NCBI GenBank assembly: GCA_905397405.1
Contig: CAJPVJ010000263.1
Location: 1 to 29,934, forward strand
Direction: 5' to 3'
DNA from: Oppiella nova
Taxonomy: Eukaryota > Arthropoda > Arachnida > Sarcoptiformes > Oppiidae
DNA length: 29,934 nt
Of this stretch, positions 10,664-21,764 are shown piece by piece (the stretch's first letter is position 1; each line of letters begins with the position of its first letter). The position numbers were made by a program, and so were the translations under genes. The notes under the pieces are model-generated. The model worked only from the letters and a program-made list of their open reading frames with translations. It was not told the DNA's origin and made no database searches.

Positions 10664-13600
10664 ATGGGGTGCAAGCCAGACAAAAGGTTGCGGCAAGCAC
10701 ATCGAGCTCGGGGCACAGTATCGCTCTTTGTTCTCCTCTGCTGCTGGAATGCCAGGGTCTACGGACAGACTCAGGATGAAGCCGTAAACAGTCTCCCAGC
10801 AAAAGTGAACCTGCGAGGGGCAGGAAGCCTAACCCTAGAACCAGCCCTGAAAGCAGATGCGCGGAACACTTTGTCAAGGGAAGATGCTGATCCCAGCAGG
10901 GGAGAGACCGCCGGCGGAGCGGTCCTCCAGTCTACTGAGGCGTTTTCAGCAGAGGCATCGTCAATCGTCAATCCTGCAAAGGCCCCCCCTTTGAGGCCCC
11001 ATGTGGCCCCCGTGACAGTAGCGTTCTTGACCATTCTCATGGCTCTTGCGACAGGCCTTGGATCAGTCCCTTTCTTTTTCCTGGACATGAAGGGGAGGGG
11101 CTATGGAGGCATTTGCAATGGGATGGCCTGTGGGGTAATGCTGGCAGCCAGCTTTGGACTGCTGCATGAGGGGGAATCATATGGAGGGGCAGAATGCGTG
11201 GTCCTGGGAGTCCTTTTGGGTGGACTGTTCATTCTAGGCAGTCAGAAGGTATGTACTGAGATTCTTTTGGGATTGGATCCTGCTTTCCTGTTCTTACATT
11301 TACCAGCTGGAGCGGGTGAGTTTATTTACGAATTGGTCTATCTCATTTGCAGTGCAACCTGCACATTCGCACTCTCTGCTAGGGTTAGGAGGATTTTAAA
11401 CTGAGAAGGTTAAGATAGATTTTGGCCAATTACCTGCAGATTCGACGCTGAGATTGCAAAGACCTGAAGTTCATGAGAGCAACCAGATACAGCCATGCAA
11501 TTGGAAACTTCAAAAGCAAATTTCGAAACTTTAATCACAGAGTCATCAAAGAAACAACCCCAAAGCTTTAGGCAGGACAGTGCACGGTGGACGAGCTTGT
11601 GAGTTGCCTCTTGAATTCTGGCTGCTGCCTTACTTTTATGCAGCAATTAGTCAGCATTTTGTCAGCTTTATAGGGAGGGTAAAATGGGGACCAACTCCAT
11701 GCATGTTGCCATCTCTCTTGATTCCCAGCCCTTTGACCTGAAGGAAACTTGCACCTGAAATGTGTGTGGATTGTCGACGTAACCCTCTTTGTGACAGAAT
11801 GATTCAGTTGCGTCAGAGTGGGGTGGGTAGATGTTGGAGTACCTTGTGGTGTAGCTTCTTCGGCTTTGCGCAGGTAGTTGGGACCTTGGGAGTCCCACGC
11901 TTTAGCTTTTTGTTTAAATCTGACAAGATAAACATTGGTTGAGCGGTGGCATCATTGACGGAATGAGGGGGAAGCGGATGCCATGGGGCATTCAAATTGA
12001 ATTGAAATTTTATTGTATGATGCTGCAAAATCTGCATAGCACTCCAGCTGGAGTACTTTAAGGGCCATATAAATTCTTGCTCCTTGCATTGCAATTCTGG
12101 TTTCGTGCAAATATTCGAAGGTTTGCTAGGCACTTGTGCACGATGTATTCCCACAGCTGGGGGGCAAGGCCAGCGTGTCTGGTCTGCTCTAGAGAGTGTG
12201 CAGACCTGATCAGCAGGTCAGGTCGTCAGAGCGTTTCATTGACACCCTGACATGGGACTCGCAGTCGAACAATGGGCTCCTTCTTTATCTGACAAGGCAG
12301 CCGCAGCTAACTTTGATCCCATAGGTCCCCGGTTTGGGCATTCTTAGCAGCATTTCTCTTCAAGGACAATCACGAGCAGAACTTTGTTTCAGAGCACGAC
12401 TTCCTGTCGAGTATCTGGGTAGCAAGTGTAATATTCGACTCCGAATTGCGTTTTAAGCTCAATTCGAAAGGGAAGTTCCTCTAAAGGCGCGTGTCCTTCT
12501 GATCTTAGAGCTTGCGCAACTCCCTGCAGTACATGGCCCAGTTTGGGGAGGTCAAGCTGATGTCTCTGGAAGGTGTGAATGCGCACAAGGCTGTACTCAT
12601 CGTAGCCATAATGACTCTGCATGCGTTCGGGGAGGGGGCGGGAGTCGGGGTTTCATTCGCTGGGCCCCGGGGGCTGCCGCAGGGTCTCTTGGTGACAATT
12701 GCAATTGCGGTGAGTTCGCTTACAACAAAAGCACCTTTGAGTGTTCTCAAGGTCCAGCTGCATACATTCTACATACTGTGTCTTAAGAATGCTAATGCTT
12801 AGGCGTTCGGTTGCTGAGACTTTCACAAGGGGCTGGTCACAAGACTAGGGGCGCGATTGATAGTCACCGGAAGTTCAGTGATTTGCCCAGGGCCTCCGCA
12901 CGTGTTACCGATGTCAGGGGGTTGAGTGGCACTGAATCATGGAAACTAGGCTCACTAGTTCGGCAGGACAGAATCCAACGTCCGTATCCAGTTTGCAATC
13001 AGGTAACCGAGTCGATGGAACAGAAAAAAAGTAGGCCATTCGATAATAGCATCAGTCTTGGAAGGAGTTACTGGGTTGTGCTCATGCAACATGAAGAGCC
13101 AGTGAATCGCCTCCAAGCTTGAGAGAAGATACTCAAGAGGTTGGAAAGTTTCTGCCCGTAATGCAGAAAGGTTGCTGTTGTCGTCAAATGATCGAGAGGT
13201 TGATTGGGCAGGAGTTATCGATGTCGCATGCCGTTAGCAATGGAGTGCGGATTCTTTCGTATGCCGCTGTTGTCGAGTCGTGGGTCTGAGCACTCACAGC
13301 AGCCGTGTATCGTGATCTTTACAAGCTTGCACATTTTCAATCGCATCTCAGTCAGCACAAATGGTTGTTCAACAAGGTACTTATGTGTCAGTTAGTCGAC
13401 CTTTATCACTACAGTAGTCACTGTGATCGTCTAGAGGGTCCCTAACAACCTGACGGGCATCCTGATATGGGGGCGGGCGCTCTGTGTGTAACAGGCAGGC
13501 GATTCGGCAGACATGTAACACACCTTGTTACGGAGCAAACTTCGAGGGTTTTTGAGGCTTGCTCTCCGATGCCACTTTCAAACGGGCAGGGAAGCCTTAT

Positions 13601-16523
13601 AGAGTGATCCTCCGTAACTGTTCCCAAAGCCGCAGCTTGGAAGTCAAAGAGGGCGTCGGGGGACCGGTCCCCCAGGGCGACAATCAGAGAACAAGTATCA
13701 TCTGTTTGTCGCTGCGATTCTGGACCACGTGCCTTTTGTGAGCGACTGCAAATGTGAAACGACGGGCATCTGGTCGCCCAGGGGACCGGTCCCTGGACGC
13801 CCTCTTAAAGGGACAGCCTCTTTCAAATGAGCAGCAAAAGGATGCCGATGGCCAAAAGGCGCGTGTTTTGACTTTCCAATGAGAGGTCAATCAGCTACGA
13901 ACATGCTCGTCGGGTCCTCATCGGCCCTTTGGATTTGATCAGATCAGGTGCAGGGTGAGATATAAGGAAGTCCAGCTAAACTGGCAGTGCCCAATGAAGT
14001 GCTTTGTGCAGTTCACTATAGACTGCAGGTCGTGATCACTCTTGGTCAGTTAATCGACTTGATTTCGCCTGCCGGAGTCTGCAGTTTCGCTTCAACCTCC
14101 TCTGCTTTTAGCCTGCAACCTCTTGAGCAAAACACTGCTTTTCTTCAGAAGAATCTGGAAGGTGGCACAACGAGGGTTAGTTCAACCACAGCAACCAAAC
14201 CCTGAAGGTCCACAACATCCCCAAGGGCACAACGTGGGTTAGTCTAACCACATTACCCAAACCCTGCAGGTCCGTAACATCCCTGAGGGCACAATGCGGG
14301 TTAGTGTAACCACAGTCTCAAACCCTGCAGGTCCATAACATTTGTGAGGGTCACCACCCGGGTTATTCTAACCACAGTTTCCAAACCTTGCAGGTCCACA
14401 ACATCCCCGAGGGCCTCGCTGTGAGCATGGTGCTGTCGTCCAAAGGCGTCAGTGCAAAGCGGGCCATGCTCTGGAGCATTATAACCAGCCTCCCGCAGCC
14501 CCTGGTCGCAGTTCCCGCCTACATGTTTGCCGAGACATTCACCAAGTTCCTGCCGCTGTGTATGGGGTTCGCGGCCGGGTGCATGATTTGGATGGTCTTT
14601 GCAGAGCTGCTCCCTGATGGCTTGGAGGTAAACAGTCACCCTTTTGATTCTGTTCTCTGAAGTTTCGCTTTTGTGGCTTGGTTCCTCCATCTATGTCTCG
14701 TCTTGACACCGTCTTCGATGCTTCCCTTCGTTTCAGAAGTTGTCTCTTCTCTTCGTCGGTTGTTCTACTTTGTGACGGGTACCCGGAGAGGGAGCCTCTG
14801 CAGTGTCGTTTTTGTTTTCTTCTTTTCGTCGCTTGTAGGCTGGAGATGTAAGCACTTGCTCTCTTGACTCTCATCTTATTGCTCCAACTCAAAGTGCACT
14901 AAACTCTTGGGTAAGCACAGCTAGAGGAGTCTTTCTCGTGTGTTTCCGTCCAGAGCTTGGAGTTGTGCAAAAAACAAGTATGTCCCGAGTTCAAAGAGCT
15001 GGTTCAAGTTTTTTAACCGCTCGTTTCTGGTCGAGCCAGTAAACATCGTCTTCCGTTCGCGTCGGCAAGACGGGGGTTTGAGCTTGAGAGCTCTTAAAAG
15101 ACAAGTGGATCTAGTTTTCTGGTGTTCAGGATATGCAGTAAACAACCTGTGAGCTACTTTTGTTTTGCAAAACAGGCAGGGGGTTTGCTACCTCGTTCTG
15201 CAGACTCCGCCGCTGCCAAAACGTAAGGTTTTGAGCTCATTGCTTCTGAACAGATGCGAACGCACGTATTTGTGAGCCCCAGGTTTAGAACCGGGAGGTT
15301 TTTACGTCCACAAGAAGTCCACACGAAGGTTTTCAACCCATAAACAAAGGGTAACGAGAAGACTGTCCGATTACGCGCTTGCTAGGAATGACAACTGGCC
15401 TTTCTAAGACTGGCCTTCAGCAAGAGGGCCTCATCCCATGTCTAAATCACCTCTGATTCCACTTTCTGCCCTGTTGCGCTTCAATCCTTCACCCTCTGTG
15501 TTGTTGTTTTTACACTCCTGACTAGGTTGAGAAATAAAAGGCCTCCCTACACGGCTTCCTTGATCCGTTCATCTTTGGCCCCTACAGGAGACCAGCCCCA
15601 CTGCTATCGCGGCCTCGGCAACGATCTCCATTGCCTTTATGGAGGCGCTCAGCGCAGGCATGCGAAACATGGAGCAAGGCTCAGCCGTCCACGGGCGCTC
15701 CCCTTCCACCCCCCTCCTCTGGTCGCTCCTCTTCGGCGTGGGGCCTGCTTTCGGGGGCCTTCTTGTTGTGCTGGCGCAAAGAGTGATGCGGTTCTCACAG
15801 GCGTTTATGATGGGGGGGGCGGCGGGCCTTATGCTCGCACTTGGGGCCGTCCGGCCTTTTCAGTTGCTATGGGGTTCTGGACTCCCCTCAGTGACCGTTG
15901 CGATCTTTTTTGGGATGGGGGCCGTCATGTTTGGGGTAGTTGGACATTGGGTTGTTGGACGCGCTGCTCATAAGAAGACAGATGAGGACCTGGAAGTGCT
16001 GAAAAGCGATGGAAAAACTTTGGACACGCCGGTATCCAAGGCGGCGATGCTAGGGGTGACGGCTATTCTTCTCCATGCGTGGGTAGAGGGTTTGGTGCTC
16101 GGGGTTGCGGCCCTCCTGGCAGAGGGCAACATCGGCTTACACATGCTCGCTCCGGTGGTGCTGCATAGTTTGCCGCGGGGGGCAGCTATTGCAGCGATAG
16201 TCAGTGCTCTTAGCAAGAGTTATCGAGGAGCTCTTCTAAGCGCCGCATTGTCGGGTTTTGCGGGGCCTGCAGGAGCGGTTACGGCTTTGGTTATGGGGTT
16301 GCGTCACTTTCAATCGCTAGACGGTATGATCGTGCTCTCAAGCGGAGGATTGGTGTTGGCGGCATGGAAGTATCTGCTGCCCAGAGCCTGGAGGTTAGAT
16401 ACGAGAAGAACGTTGATGGGGCTCTTAATAGGAGCAGTTTTTGGTGTGATGAGTTTTTTTGGCACGCATGTATTATGTTTATATACGTTTCTATGTGTTG
16501 CTGCTCCAGATGCAGTGACGTAA
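10664..16523 (+). CDS. ZIP-family metal (zinc) transporter, At3g08650-like
   Basis: Four exons, all joined at phase 0: 10664-11248, 12509-12709, 14394-14627, 15588-16523, giving 651 residues (the Arabidopsis relative is about 620). The ATG at 10664 starts a basic N-terminus and a hydrophobic segment (about 17-33) that looks like a signal peptide. The first membrane span lies near residue 117, followed by GSVPFFF and GICNGMACGVMLAASF. Metal-site motifs are TLHAFGEG (H233, E237) and HNIPEG (H264, N265, E268), then MLWSIITSLPQPLVAVPA and FAAGCMIWMVFAELLPD, all close to the plant protein. The C-terminal half has LLHAWVEG and LHSLPRG, degenerate echoes of the two metal motifs. The role is membrane transport of zinc or related divalent metals; substrate and compartment cannot be read from sequence. 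Exon 3 begins exactly at the valine before HNIPEG. AATAAA at 16567 may be the poly(A) signal. Confidence 0.9.
13647..13806. mobile_element. Small foldback/MITE-like element in ZIP intron 2
   Basis: Inverted repeats of about 34 bp at 13647-13681 and 13773-13806 share AAGAGGGCGTC at the outer ends and GGGACCGGTCCC-type palindromes inside. They enclose about 90 bp. No coding capacity. The short size and paired termini suit a non-autonomous element, but a target-site duplication is not clear. Confidence 0.6.
14164..14411 (+). repeat. 62-bp tandem repeat x4 across the intron 2/exon 3 junction of the ZIP gene
   Basis: Four units of 61-63 bp start at about 14164, 14226, 14288 and 14349. Each contains an AACC-rich intronic part, a branch/acceptor-like stretch and an AG followed by GTCC. 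The fourth copy is the real junction (AG at 14392-14393, exon from 14394) coding VHNIPEG. The other three read VHNIPKG (from 14209), VRNIPEG (from 14270) and VHNICEG (from 14331) if translated from their AG. Unit 1 has CTGAAG in place of CTGCAG. The array ends inside exon 3, just after GAGG. Confidence 0.9.
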
Positions 16524-17573
16524 GCGCGGCTTGTTTAGGAACTCTCTTGCTTTTACAAGTTCGTCAAATAAAGTGTTTGAGGCAACCAGAGGCGAAGACG
16601 CTCATTGGTCCACGTACTGATTGCTTGAAGTATATTGTATTGACATTGGTCCACAATCTTATATTAACGTATTGCCAAATGGAGCTATCGCGGGTTGGTG
16701 AATCAGTGGCCAAATCATCAGGACCGGCACTTCGCGCAACACTTAGTGCCATGCAGTTGAATCTTCGAACGGCGAGTGGTCGCATTCCAACAGACAATCT
16801 AGATTCCTTCAATGTCCTACATTTGCGGATATTGCCTGAAAACTGCCTTGCGCTACATGTCTCTACATTAAGTGGCATGCATTCAGAATTTGTGTTCTTT
16901 GCGTGTGACAGAGTTGTTATCAGGCTCTTAAGTGCACATGGGGCTATCTCAGAGACACGTGTAGATCATTTTTGGGGACACGTCTGCATTTCCAGAGACT
17001 GGGGTGCATGACTGTAGTGAGAGTCAATTAGCATAGAAGTTTACCCGTTTAGACTCAGCGCCTGCGCAATGATTTGTTATCGAAGACGAATGAATCCGAG
17101 ATGAAAGTCGGTGTCGGGAGCAAAGTGTACAATACTCAACATTCCGTGCCCATTGCTGTGGACATCTTCCTTCCGTGTAATTGTCCGGCATATAGCGATC
17201 TCAGAACTTCGACTTTCCTTAATCCCATATTTGCTGGCAAGGACCGACTGAAAGCTTAAACAGCTTTCTATTTTGGCCGGACAAGTCTGTAAGCTATAGG
17301 CAAGATTCTCCATCTTAGCACCCAAAGACGAGCTACTTTGCAAGGACCGTTTAATAGATGGTTTCGTCGACTAAGCCGATCACGTGCGGCTCCAAACTGG
17401 CGTAAATAAAACAACAACAATACGTTATCGAAAAGCTTTGGTCATCCTGCAAATGCACAATTAGAAACCCATAAGCTTCGGCTAGTGGCCCTGACATTTA
17501 GTATGACTGTCAGGAGGCTGGGCGCCTGCAAAGAAAAGAAGAAGGAAGTCCATTAGATGATTTTCAAATCTGT

Positions 17574-17632
17574 TCTGATAAATTCTGATAAGTCTGATAA
17601 GTCTGATTCTGATAATTCTGATAAGTCTGATA
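17574..17632 (+). repeat. TCTGATAA-type microsatellite
   Basis: About eight imperfect copies of TCTGATAA/TTCTGATAAG run head to tail. Confidence 0.85.
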
Positions 17633-17788
17633 GACACGACATGACTAAAACTCGCCCTTATGGCACAGCCATTGGTTGAGTAGGCTGTCTATCTAGCTCT
17701 ATGGCATGAAGTAGACTGCTACCATACTTGCTGCCTAAAAGTATGTTCCTCACCGTCTTATGACAGGTTGAATAAGTAGTATACCGTA

Positions 17789-18014
17789 GTGCTCCTTGGA
17801 AACGCACACGTACCTGATCTTGCCTGATCTAGCGCTTGACACTAGTCCGCGTTATAAGAGGCCGGAACATCTCTTTACGGCATGGTGGTCTCTTGGCTTT
17901 CACAAGTGCTCCTTGGAAACGCACACGTACCTAATCTTACCTAATCTAGCGCTTGACATTAGTCCGCGTCATAAGGGCCGGAAAATCTAGCATGATGGTC
18001 TCCCGGCTTTCAAA
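17789..18014 (+). repeat. 117-bp direct tandem repeat, two copies
   Basis: GTGCTCCTTGGAAACGCACA begins at 17789 and again at 17906. Both copies continue through CTAGCGCTTGACA and end in a TGGTCTC-GGCTTTCA stretch. The second copy carries small deletions near its end. Confidence 0.85.
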
Positions 18015-18661
18015 GTGGGTTTCTCACGAGCAAATCTGCCCATCATCCTCTTGCGGAGAGCTTCACGTCTTAACTTTCCTGCGTACAAAAATCATCGGCG
18101 TCGAGCTGTTCCCGCTGGGTTTAGAGGCACTCGGCATCGACACTAGTGGGGCCGTGCTTTTTGGAGGTGCCGCCCGGAACCACCTGTACAGACGGGTGTG
18201 GCCGGTGTAAAGGTACAAGATTGAGAACAAGAGCTGCCGGATCTTCTGCTTTGCGTTCCATTCGTTTTCGTATAAACGGGGTGACGCTTAAGATGCAAGT
18301 ACGCTGGACCTACAAGCGGAAGCAGTAATTGGAGAATCATCGAAGCCAAGAGCGACACTGGTGTTTTTGGGGAAAGGGTTGTCTCGGTGACCTAGCGTCG
18401 CTCTTTTCTTTTTGTATTTACATGCAATCCGAAAACCAAGGTGGCGCGAAGCAATGTCAGGTCATCAACTGCAAGGCACCTCCTCCGGCCAAACTTCCAG
18501 GGGGAACACCGAGACAAGAACATTTTTAAAGTTCGAGCAAGGGAATGTGTATCGCAGCGACAGGAGAGGTTACGAAGTGTGGGAACGTGCAATCAAAGTT
18601 TCCAACAAGCTTTACTTTCAGCTTCCGAACGGTTCAAAGAACGACTGAACAAACTTAAGTG

Positions 18662-21600
18662 TTACCTACCCCGGAGTCCGGCCTCCTCGCCTTCTGTTCC
18701 TAGCAGCTCAAATGGAAGCCGGGCAGCAAAATGCGTTCTCCGAGTGATCAGAATCGCAAGCATGGCTGCAGCTCCCACCACAAATCCTCCAACCGCGGAG
18801 ACAAAAGGAACGACCCACTGCAAAAGAGCCGAAAATGTAGTGGTTGATAACCGAAGAGGTCTCCCTTTTTGCAGATCAAAACGGATTGCCATTGGGAGCA
18901 AAGCATAGGTTTCAATTTGGAAACTAGAGTAAAACTTGTACAGCTCTAAACAGGTCCTCTAGATGTGACACTTGCCTATTAGGAACGTATCACACTCTCA
19001 GCGAAACTGGAAGACCTGAGCCCCTCAGATCGAAAACTTTAAAAGCCTCTGTCTTGAAGCATACATATAGCAGCAAACCGCTGGGACTCAAAAACTTCTC
19101 GCTTTTGGATCCGACCTATGCAGCTTCGTAGAGTTCTCCAGAGTTCTCGGCTTGAACAAGAGAACATAGCGTCGTCACATTCACCTTGTTAATGTCAAGG
19201 ATGTACCTGTTCGTGTACCTTTGGAGCCTGCATCGGTTAGAACCACGAGTCAAAACCGAACTCTTAACCCTCGTTAACCTTGTGCAGAACATGCTCTTTC
19301 AGAAACCCCTAAACCCGCTGACAAAAGCGGTGGGCCACGGGATCCCCTTTTGAGAGGGGGCCGCTTTACCTGCTCAAGTGTAGCGCTGCCCCCTGAAGCG
19401 ATGGCTGACTTTGCTCCGGGGCGGACTGACCTCATGCTTGCCGCTTGCAAGTCTGCTGCAGAGGGCGCCCAAAAAGGAAGGGCTTTGGAAGTTCGTCATC
19501 TCCATTCCGAGGTAATCATGGTGTTGACAAAACTGAGGCATATTGGTGGGGGTGGGGAAAGTATGGGGTGGGAAAGCGGGTAGATATCGGACCCGATTAT
19601 ATACAAAGTTTGGGAAAAAAGCCAACGCTTCTCAACGGTGACTTTCTGAACTCCAAAATCGCAGGCTGGGTGACGTGGACTGGTCGAGCCCTCTCTGATT
19701 CTCAAAAGCAACTTGGTTCAACAATCTCGTCTCTTGAGGGACCCCCGAGCTTTCGCATGCTTTTGGGGCCAGCTACCTGAACGGAGCTTTCGGCCCCTGG
19801 TCGATCAGATGGTTAGTCATCAAGACAAGCTCTCTTACGGATTTAGTAGCCCACTGCATTGTCCCGCATCCTTTAGAGCAGCCCCAGATCCACTCACTCA
19901 GAAGTCCTTTGACTCTCACTGGAAAAAGTTCTACCCGTCAACACGACCCTCACTCTCCCATCTCGATCCACCGTCGTCTGACTCTACTCAGTCAACCGCT
20001 CCTCCTCAACATCTCATCTTTCTATTATTGTGTTAACCCGGATTTCACCTTCACACACTTGTGGAAGAGACTATAGCTTATCTCCCTTCTCGACCCAAAT
20101 GCATGGCCCCCTTACCTGGCTCCACCGCCTCCCAATAAGGATACACGACAACCGTCGCTTTTCCTACGATCCCCTCGCTAAGCTTCGACCCCGTCAGCGT
20201 GACATCGGTCAGCGGGATCTCGGTGTAGTAATACTTGTCCTCACGCATGAATGTACGAGCAGCAGGTCCAGTATTGTAGGGGAACTCTTTAGAGACTTCC
20301 GTCACGAAGGAGTCGTTGAAGTAGAACTGTCCAATGTGAACCACGTGGCTCTCCTCATAGGCGGACACCGGGTTGGACCAGGTCCTCTGGTAGGGCACGT
20401 GGATCTGAGAGGGGAAAGGGTGACCTCAGCAAGATGCGTGTCCCCTGACTGGAAAGAGGTCTGCCGAAAGGCGCGTCTGACTTAAGGAAAGATTCTGGTT
20501 CGATCAGGTCCTAAGATAGGGCACGTGAATCTGTACTTGGGGGATCCCGTTGGTCAGGGGTATGGGTTTTCTTTGATCAATGCTTCGTAGACTTCTTTGA
20601 AGAAGGAAGGAGGAAATAGACTGGTCCACAACATGTACACCAATCTTTCTTAGTCAGAGGCTTGGAAATCCATGATCAGCTCTGATTACTTAGGGATCAA
20701 CTTGTGAGACTCTAGGTGGGGTTCAAAGGAATGTTTGGCGTAATGGTCTTCTGCTCCGCCACTTCCTGCTCTCTTGTTGCCAAGGAAGTTTGCAAAAGTC
20801 TCAAAGCTTCAACCAAGAAGGCAAAAGACTCTAGGTTCTTTCCGTCCCATATACTCAGAGATTGGATCTTTTGATAGGTTCAGCTATGGAGAAGCAGATG
20901 GGATTATGATGTCTAACAGCTAGTACGGCTTAAACTCAACCTGCCTTTGGCCATAAGCCTTGGGGGGGGGTGGAGGGGAAAGACTATGGTGGTACTGGAT
21001 CATCAGTTAGCCTCAGACCAAGCGCAAAGCGGTATTCAGACTCAGGGGACAAAGAAACAAGATCAGAGTACAGAATAGTTAATAAAGTGATAAGTTGGAA
21101 AAGAAAGATATGGAGAGGTTACCTTGGTATGAATGTGTGTCAATCTATCGTCATACCACCCGGGCATGATTGTCCGAAAAGTTGCCACCCCATTTTCGTC
21201 TGTGACCAAAGTTCCCCTCAGGAAAGTGGTGTTGTCGGACGCTTGGAAGTGCCCCAGGTAATTGACGTCCGGCGCTCCAACCTCCTCAACCGACTCTTCA
21301 GCAAAAAGACCGGCAGTGTACCCGGAGTAGACCCCCAGGGCGTCGCAGTGCCAAATATCAATGAAGACATTTGCCAGGGGGGAGCAGTTAGAGTAGTCAA
21401 TCACGGTGACTGAGAATTGCAGGGGGATCCCAGTGAGCCCCTCGCTGATGTCATCGCGCATCAGCCGGTAGTCCAAATAGAAGGGGCCTTCCACCAGTTC
21501 GGGGGTCAGGAGGCAGGGCAAGTCGAGGGGAGGGGAAGAAGTGGAGTCTGCCACTTTCCTGGAATGGGAGGGGCAAGCGTGGGAGCTTTGGAGAACTAGG

Positions 21601-21764
21601 ATGAGAAGGAAAAGGAAGGGGAACAGATACTGCTGCCTGCTGGGGGAAAAGGTCTGGCTGGTTCTGAACTCCCTTTCCCATTGGAGGTCGCCGCTTGCTA
21701 GCAGAAAGCTAGGGATGCTGTGAGGCAACAGGGGTTGGTGTGAGCTGATCAATGCTCCATTCAT
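18662..21764 (-). CDS. Membrane-anchored intradiol ring-cleavage dioxygenase
   Basis: Four exons on the minus strand with agreeing phases: 21764-21123, 20404-20116, 19455-19370, 18817-18662, giving 390 residues from the ATG at 21764. Exon 1 has LTPELVEGPFYLD and IDIWHCDALGVYSGY, and ends with PGWYDDRLTHIHTK. These supply the non-haem Fe(III) ligands of the catechol/protocatechuate dioxygenase fold: Y146 (or Y149), Y204, H210, H212, plus R207. Exon 2 completes the beta-sandwich. Exon 3 encodes a short Ser/Ala-rich linker and exon 4 a C-terminal membrane span (about 340-363) followed by a basic ITRR and a cytosolic-type tail. A hydrophobic stretch at about 45-60 resembles a signal peptide, though it lies unusually far from Met1, so the true start may differ. 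The expected reaction is O2-dependent cleavage between catecholic hydroxyls; the substrate is unknown. Stopping at the in-frame TAA at 20078 would ignore a good donor at 20115. Confidence 0.83.
20497..20530 (-). repeat. Diverged intronic copy of the dioxygenase exon 2 start
   Basis: Thirty-four bases match 20371-20404 (start of exon 2) at 28 of 34 positions. The copy lies 126 bp upstream in intron 1 and is preceded by TACAG on the minus strand. It would read IHVPY, then a stop nine codons in. Confidence 0.75.

Larger units (their letters stand above)
16524..18661. other. Intergenic region between the convergent ZIP and dioxygenase genes
   Basis: Two genes end toward each other here. The ZIP 3' untranslated region probably covers the first few hundred bases. 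A TCTGATAA microsatellite (17574-17632) and a 117-bp direct repeat (17789-18014) are present. An 85-codon frame ending at 18210 has a mildly protein-like end (ELFPLGLEALGIDTSG) but no recognised family or splice context. Confidence 0.5.

Noticed and set aside
14164-14393. Reading the 62-bp units as an ordinary minisatellite or CRISPR-like array
   Set aside because: There are no distinct spacers, the host is eukaryotic, and the units coincide with a splice junction and coding motif.
16364-17011. 215-codon plus-strand open frame
   Set aside because: It overlaps the ZIP last exon in another frame and continues into the 3' untranslated region; no family features.
20078-20398. Dioxygenase ending at the TAA at 20078-20080
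   Set aside because: A consensus donor (CCAG|GTAAGG) precedes it, and two further exons with matching phases and good acceptors give a coherent C-terminal membrane span.
20030-20485. 151-codon plus-strand frame
   Set aside because: It is a shadow of dioxygenase exon 2 on the other strand.
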